This document shows, piece by piece, positions 60,099 to 64,000 of a stretch of 64,000 nt of DNA. This DNA comes from CANLBN01 sp050633525 (GTDB taxonomy: Bacteria; Pseudomonadota; Gammaproteobacteria; Pseudomonadales; Cellvibrionaceae), in NCBI GenBank assembly GCA_050633525.1, contig JBOEGR010000026.1, positions 1-64,000 of the forward strand, read 5' to 3'. Within the stretch, counting starts at the first letter, position 1. Every line of letters begins with the position of its first letter. The translations under genes were made by a program, and so were the position numbers. Below the pieces are notes generated by a model that saw only the letters and a list, made by a program, of their open reading frames with translations, made no database searches and was not told where the DNA came from.

Positions 60099-61067
60099 TT
60101 ACTCATCTGTTAATGGTGGTGCAAGCATCGACTGTGTTGGCAGCTTATTTCGCTGCCATTTGAGGCTCGCCCATTCTAGTATGCTGGCACAGTTATCGGA
60201 ATCTCTTAATTCCGGAGGTGGGGCATGGTTGAGAAATTGTAGTGCTATCACTAAGTTATTGGCGGCCTTGCTATTATCAAGAGCGGGGGCTTGTGTTTGC
60301 TTGCTGAGTTTATCGCCATCGCTGCCTAGGGCTAGAGGGACATGGCCGTATAAGGGTAGCTCTTTTATATTTTGGCTAACATGATTCATCAGTAATAGAA
60401 TATAACGCTGCCGATTACTTGAGTCGATTAAATCATGACCGCGAATAACGTGGGTGATGTTTTGATGACGATCATCCACCGCAACCGCTAGCTGATAGGC
60501 AAATAGCCCGTCTTTACGTTTTACGATCATGTCACCAACTGCGGATAAAGGAAATTGTTGATGCCCTAGAAAGAGGTCATCAAACTCTTCTGCGATGACT
60601 TGTTCTGATAGTGGTAATTGATCTACCTTGAGTCGAGTTGCGCAAGTGGCTTCTATTGGCGGGGGCGAACGCCTGCAGTGGCTATCATAGCGACCCCCCA
60701 ATTGCATTATGCGATGACGAGTACAGTTACAAGGGTAGTGTGATCCTAACTCGTCTAAAGCTGCCTGATAGGCGTCTAGTCGTTGGCTTTGGTACAGAAT
60801 GTCTTTATCCCAGAATAGGTGGTGAGCTTCTAAAGAGGCTAATATGCTGTCCGCTGCCCCTGCTTCTTCCCGAGGTGGGTCTAGGTCTTCCATCCTGACT
60901 AACCATTGCCCTTTATGGGCCCGAGCATCTAGATAGCTAGCCAGAGCTGCCACCAATGAGCCAAAATGCAGCTTCCCGCTAGGCGAAGGTGCAAATCGCC
61001 CTACGTAGGAGGTCTTGTCATGTTGAGGGTTTGGCTTGTTTAAGTCCGCATTGCTTGTTAGATCCAC
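60099..61067 (-). CDS. gluQ: Glutamyl-Q tRNA(Asp) synthetase
   Basis: GluQ-RS attaches glutamate to the queuosine base of tRNA-Asp; it is a paralogue of glutamyl-tRNA synthetase without the anticodon domain. The 322-residue protein has the class I signature region GRFAPSPSGKLHFGSL (HIGH-type HFGS) and the KLSKQ motif. The zinc site is CNCTRHRIM with Tyr and Cys in GRYDSHCRR. The last 30 residues are loosely conserved. It is downstream of dksA (125-base gap with a hairpin) and upstream of cbrX-cbrA, the same order as in Pseudomonas. Confidence 0.94.
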   Translation of the reverse strand: MDLTSNADLNKPNPQHDKTSYVGRFAPSPSGKLHFGSLVAALASYLDARAHKGQWLVRMEDLDPPREEAGAADSILASLEAHHLFWDKDILYQSQRLDAYQAALDELGSHYPCNCTRHRIMQLGGRYDSHCRRSPPPIEATCATRLKVDQLPLSEQVIAEEFDDLFLGHQQFPLSAVGDMIVKRKDGLFAYQLAVAVDDRHQNITHVIRGHDLIDSSNRQRYILLLMNHVSQNIKELPLYGHVPLALGSDGDKLSKQTQAPALDNSKAANNLVIALQFLNHAPPPELRDSDNCASILEWASLKWQRNKLPTQSMLAPPLTDE

Positions 61068-61192
61068 GACGTGTGATTACTCATGGGAAATGAAAGAGGC
61101 TTATATTGATAGTCAGCCTCTTTTACAAGAGCGTATTTATCGGATGATACGCTTACGCTCTTGCAGGGTGTATATAACAGGGCTACCCCTTG

Positions 61193-61627
61193 TTATGCGC
61201 CTACTTGTTTTTCTTTAATTTCAGCTAAGGTTTTACAGTCAACGCACTGAGTTGCAGTGGGGCGAGCTTCTAAGCGCCGAATACCGATCTCAACACCGCA
61301 TGCGTCACAAAAGCCGTAGTCATCAGCATCAATTTGTTCAATGGTTTTGTCAATCTTCTTGATCAATTTGCGCTCACGATCACGGGTGCGTAGTTCTAGA
61401 CTAAACTCCTCTTCTTGACTAGCGCGGTCAGCGGGATCAGGAAAGTTAGCTGCTTCGTCGCGCATGTAGGTCATGGTGCGATCGACTTCTTCCATTAATT
61501 CGCTTTTCCAGGCGTTGAGTAGCTTTTTAAAATGCTCGCGCTGAGCGGCATTCATATACTCTTCACCCTTCTTCTCTTTATAGGGCTCAAAACCGTGTAA
61601 TGTCAGGGTTGCATTGCTATCTGGCAT
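61193..61627 (-). CDS. dksA: RNA polymerase-binding transcription factor DksA
   Basis: DksA binds the RNA polymerase secondary channel and, with ppGpp, represses rRNA and activates amino-acid promoters. The 144-residue protein has the N-terminal region, the coiled coil with the tip acidic residues (FPDPADRASQEEEFSLELRTRD) and the Cys4 zinc finger (FCDACGVEIG and CVDCKTLAE). Its 144 residues are close to E. coli (151). The start ATG at 61627 has GAGAGAAAG upstream. It heads the dksA-gluQ-cbrX-cbrA-cbrB series and is divergent from sfsA. Confidence 0.97.
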   Translation of the reverse strand: MPDSNATLTLHGFEPYKEKKGEEYMNAAQREHFKKLLNAWKSELMEEVDRTMTYMRDEAANFPDPADRASQEEEFSLELRTRDRERKLIKKIDKTIEQIDADDYGFCDACGVEIGIRRLEARPTATQCVDCKTLAEIKEKQVGA

Positions 61628-61942
61628 ATGCTTTCTCTCTATATTGCTTTTTATACTGTTTATTTATCGATCAATAAGCTTGCGAATGTCGTTGCTAATT
61701 AACATGACTATTATGACTATAAAGCAACGCAAAAACCGCAAATTTCAGCCGGCGGGCAAATTACCAGATATTGCCCCAGTGTGCCAGTGATTTATGGTCT
61801 AAGCAGATCCTCGATACAATCCCTTATTATGGTGTCTCTTAGCTGGAAAACAATGTTTATAAGAGATTAAATTGTTCTAATCAAGCAAATATTGCCCCCA
61901 CTCTTTGGCATAATGGAGTCAAAAATTGAGGTTGTTGATAAG
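61628..61942. other. Divergent dksA/sfsA promoter region
   Basis: This 315-bp non-coding region lies between divergent dksA and sfsA. It should contain both promoters, but I see no convincing -35/-10 pair, operator or hairpin. The ORF for sfsA is open back to 61892, but that extension is not conserved. Confidence 0.4.
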
Positions 61943-62662
61943 ATGAAGTACCAAGGAAAACTGAAATCAGCCACGCTATTGCGCCGTTATAAGCGCTTTT
62001 TAGCCGATATAAGGCTTCCTAGTGGCGAAGAAGTGACCATTCACTGCCCTAATACGGGCTCTATGAAGAATTGTGTTCTCGAAGAAAGCCCTTGCTGGTA
62101 TTCAGAGTCAGATAATCCTAAGCGAAAATACCCTTATACCTGGGAGTTGGCTACAACAGCGGGAGGGCATTTGGCCGGCATTAATACGGGGCTCGCAAAT
62201 AAGCTAGTGAAAGAGGCGATTGAAGGTGATGTTGTGGCTGAGCTTCGAGACTATGACCACCTTAAAACAGAGGTTAAATATGGTGAGGAAAAAAGCCGTA
62301 TCGATTTTTTACTGTCATCTCATGATAAGCCTGATTGTTATGTGGAGGTAAAGAGCGTTACCTTGCATATGGGCAGTGGGCAAGGCTTGTTCCCTGATGC
62401 TGTTAGTGATCGAGGTACGAAACATATAAGGGAGTTAATGGCGATGGCCGAGCAGGGCAAGCGAGCGGTATTGTTTTTTTGTGTTCAACACTCTGGTATT
62501 GAGCAAGTGGCTCCTGCTGATGAAATTGACCCCCTTTACGGCCGTACACTAAGACAAGCCATTGGCAAAGGTGTTGAGGTGATAGCTTATAGCGCTCATT
62601 TTTCGATTGAAGAAGACGTTCAAGAGATTGTGTTGGTCAAGCCTATCCCCGTGGTTCTCTAG
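61943..62662 (+). CDS. sfsA: Sugar fermentation stimulation protein homologue SfsA
   Basis: SfsA is a nuclease-fold DNA-binding protein, first found as affecting maltose gene expression in E. coli; its physiological role is unclear. The family blocks are TLLRRYKRFLADIRLPSGE, HCPNTGSMKNC, YTWELATTAGG, SRIDFLLSSHDKPDCYVEVKSVTL and FPDAVSDRGTKHIRELM. The PDCYVEVKSV segment is the D-ExK nuclease-type centre. The ATG at 61943 gives 239 residues and the usual N-terminus with GAGG eleven bases upstream; ATGs at 61892 and 61913 would add a non-conserved extension. sfsA next to dksA is a common arrangement. Confidence 0.94.
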   Translation: MKYQGKLKSATLLRRYKRFLADIRLPSGEEVTIHCPNTGSMKNCVLEESPCWYSESDNPKRKYPYTWELATTAGGHLAGINTGLANKLVKEAIEGDVVAELRDYDHLKTEVKYGEEKSRIDFLLSSHDKPDCYVEVKSVTLHMGSGQGLFPDAVSDRGTKHIRELMAMAEQGKRAVLFFCVQHSGIEQVAPADEIDPLYGRTLRQAIGKGVEVIAYSAHFSIEEDVQEIVLVKPIPVVL

Positions 62663-62779
62663 GCATATATTGCCTTGATCGGTATAAAAACAGCAAACAT
62701 TATCAGATGAGTCTCAATAGTATGGAGACTGTTGTAGGCGTAATGCAGATAAAGAGAGGCTATAAATGAGACGTTATAA

Positions 62780-63655
62780 GTGAAAACAAACAGTAGAGAA
62801 AACTACCGACGACGCTTAGTTAACGTGATTGATTATATGCATTCACATTTAGATAGCGATCTCGATGTGAATACATTAGCCGATGTCGCGCTAATGTCTC
62901 CTTATCATTTTCATCGTATTTATCGCGAGCTCGTTCAAGAGACCGTTAACGGAACGGTGAGACGTTTACGCCTTCAACAAGCGGCGGCTGATTTGATTCG
63001 TAGTGATCAGTCATTATCCAGTATTGCAAAAAAAGCATCTTATGGGAGTCTTGAAGCATTTGCTCGTGCTTTTGTTCAGAGTTTTGGTATGTCACCCAGT
63101 GAATACCGAAAAAGTAAATGGGCAGGAGATAGGTTAGAACTAGAGCCTTTTATTGCAATGCTACCGAATGAAAGAAAACAGGTAGAAGCTATGTTTACAG
63201 TAGAGATTATTGATAATGAAAAAGTGTTACTTGCGGGTTATAGTCATCAAGGTGACTACATGGAAATCGGTAAGCAATTTGAAAAAGTGTTTGTCTATGG
63301 CGCCACTAAACAGTTACTAACAGAACAAACGCGGTCTATCGGGCTCTATTACGACGATCCAAAAAGTGTTGATGTTGAGCAGCTACGTTCAATGGCGTGT
63401 ATCAGCATTGAAGGAAAGGAAGGTGTAGGTGATGAGTTAGAAATAATAACAATCCCCGAAGGTAAATGTGCCACTGTATTGTTCAAAGGGCCTTATGCTG
63501 AACTTGAAAAACCGTATGACTATTTATTTGGACACTGGTTGCCTGAGAGTGGTTATGAAGCAGCTGATTTCCCACCTTTTGAAGAGTATTTAAACGATCC
63601 TAAAGAAACTCCACCGAATGAGTTGTTAACACGGATTCACTGCTTGTTAGTTTAA
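62780..63655 (+). CDS. AraC-family regulator with a GyrI-like effector domain
   Basis: This 291-residue regulator has an N-terminal AraC HTH pair (about 13-112; LADVALMSPYHFHRIYRELV and ARAFVQSFGMSPSEYRKSK) and a C-terminal GyrI-like ligand-binding domain (about 135-290; TIPEGKCATVLFKGPYAEL). The type resembles Rob, SoxS-like and BmrR-like multidrug regulators. The start is GTG. It is convergent with the EamA gene 17 bases away; no target can be inferred from this window alone. Confidence 0.9.
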   Translation: MKTNSRENYRRRLVNVIDYMHSHLDSDLDVNTLADVALMSPYHFHRIYRELVQETVNGTVRRLRLQQAAADLIRSDQSLSSIAKKASYGSLEAFARAFVQSFGMSPSEYRKSKWAGDRLELEPFIAMLPNERKQVEAMFTVEIIDNEKVLLAGYSHQGDYMEIGKQFEKVFVYGATKQLLTEQTRSIGLYYDDPKSVDVEQLRSMACISIEGKEGVGDELEIITIPEGKCATVLFKGPYAELEKPYDYLFGHWLPESGYEAADFPPFEEYLNDPKETPPNELLTRIHCLLV

Positions 63656-63672
63656 ATGCTGTGGTGTTTCTT

Positions 63673-63996
63673 TTATGCGTGGCGATTTATGAGTGATTCG
63701 TAAATCGCCACGGTTAAAATAATCGCCCCCCCAATAATAATAAATAAACTTGGACGCTCGTTGATAAATACCCAGCCAAGCAATGCCGCAATAACAGGCT
63801 GTAAGCAACTGATCATTGCTACGGTTTTTGCTGGTAATCGTTTGTAGCTAATAACCAGTAGAGTATGTGCTCCGGCCGTTGTGATTAAACCTAATGCAAT
63901 GATGGCCAACCAGTTGTGGTTAGTTAAATTGCCAATGCTAGAAAAATCTAGAAATACTACTAACAATAATATGATAGCAAGCATTTGATGTAGCAT
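63673..63996 (-). CDS. EamA-family transporter, partial (cut by window edge)
   Basis: This is the C-terminal half of an EamA/DMT-superfamily exporter, running off the right edge on its N-terminal side. About 107 residues are present, including the hydrophobic helices WLAIIALGLITTAGAHTLLV and the second-repeat signature LQPVIAALLGWVFINERPS. The frame stays open to the last bases of the window, so the apparent start at 63996 is an internal methionine. Substrate unknown; it is not closely similar to the complete EamA gene at 4616. Confidence 0.85.
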   Translation of the reverse strand: MLHQMLAIILLLVVFLDFSSIGNLTNHNWLAIIALGLITTAGAHTLLVISYKRLPAKTVAMISCLQPVIAALLGWVFINERPSLFIIIGGAIILTVAIYESLINRHA

Positions 63997-64000
63997 CAGT

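Noticed and set aside
61140..61200. Hairpin between dksA and gluQ (ATAACA paired with TGTTAT)
   Set aside because: The stem is interrupted and no T-run follows. dksA-gluQ read-through is likely, so it is not listed as a terminator.
23..64000. tRNA, rRNA, CRISPR, integrase or phage genes
   Set aside because: None was recognised. All gaps are short and contain no cloverleaf-like or repeat-spacer patterns.

Overview
The window is chromosomal DNA from a Gram-negative gammaproteobacterium of the Pseudomonadales/Cellvibrionales type, probably marine. The G+C content looks to be in the low 40s by eye, so it is not a typical Pseudomonas. The assignment rests on gene order. tsaD-folB-folK-like-cca, apaH-apaG-rsmA-pdxA-surA-lptD facing amgK-murU, and sfsA facing dksA-gluQ-cbrX-cbrA-cbrB ... 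pcnB-folK-panB are all arrangements known from pseudomonads. There are no rRNA genes, tRNA genes, CRISPR arrays, prophages or IS transposases. Sequence is missing at 311-380 (inside tsaD) and 35018-35019.

Layout. 0-4.3 kb: tsaD, then a pterin/folate set (folB, a divergent folK paralogue, a pteridine-reductase-like SDR) and cca. A 241-bp inverted-repeat element abuts the folB start. 4.3-6.5 kb: a short transcript-like unit (39-codon ORF plus strong terminator), an EamA exporter and galE. 6.5-16.1 kb: a TctE/TctD-like two-component system facing a carboxylate operon with a PrpF/GalD-like isomerase, a TctC receptor, a TRAP-type DctP receptor, a TctA-TctB fusion permease, an AbrB-family membrane protein and a 2-hydroxyacid dehydrogenase. 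16.1-25.2 kb: housekeeping and envelope genes (apaH to lptD, then amgK-murU). 25.4-34.9 kb: an OmpA-like protein, a membrane HhH protein, a membrane-tethered receiver protein, a LapD-like c-di-GMP receptor, a DUF2333 protein, DNA polymerase II and a small secreted protein. 35.1-41.3 kb: an Omp85-type barrel, a LeuCD-like pair with LysR, and a haloacetate-dehalogenase-like hydrolase. 41.3-44.8 kb: panB, a deoxynucleoside kinase, folK and pcnB. 44.8-60 kb: a carboxylate-sensing and uptake block. 60-64 kb: gluQ, dksA, sfsA, an AraC-type regulator and a partial EamA gene.

The most interesting signal is not protein coding. Between pcnB and the gene at 45352, the minus strand carries a sigma-54 -24/-12 element (GG-N10-GC). 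A nested TGTTAC/GTAACA palindrome lies about 100 bp upstream of it. Downstream is a ~200-nt A-rich stretch packed with AANAAYAA motifs, ending in an 11-bp terminator hairpin. This is the architecture, and the position just upstream of pcnB, of the Pseudomonas catabolite-repression decoy sRNA CrcZ, which CbrB activates. CbrX, CbrA and CbrB are also in the window, but 10.4 kb away. In Pseudomonas crcZ directly follows cbrB; here the two are separated by a block holding a second tripartite tricarboxylate transporter (tctCBA), a CitA/CitB-like two-component system, a porin, a dCache-HAMP protein without an output domain, a lipoprotein, an AEC transporter and a His/Tyr-rich secreted protein. A plausible reading is that a carboxylate-acquisition island sits inside the carbon-preference locus.
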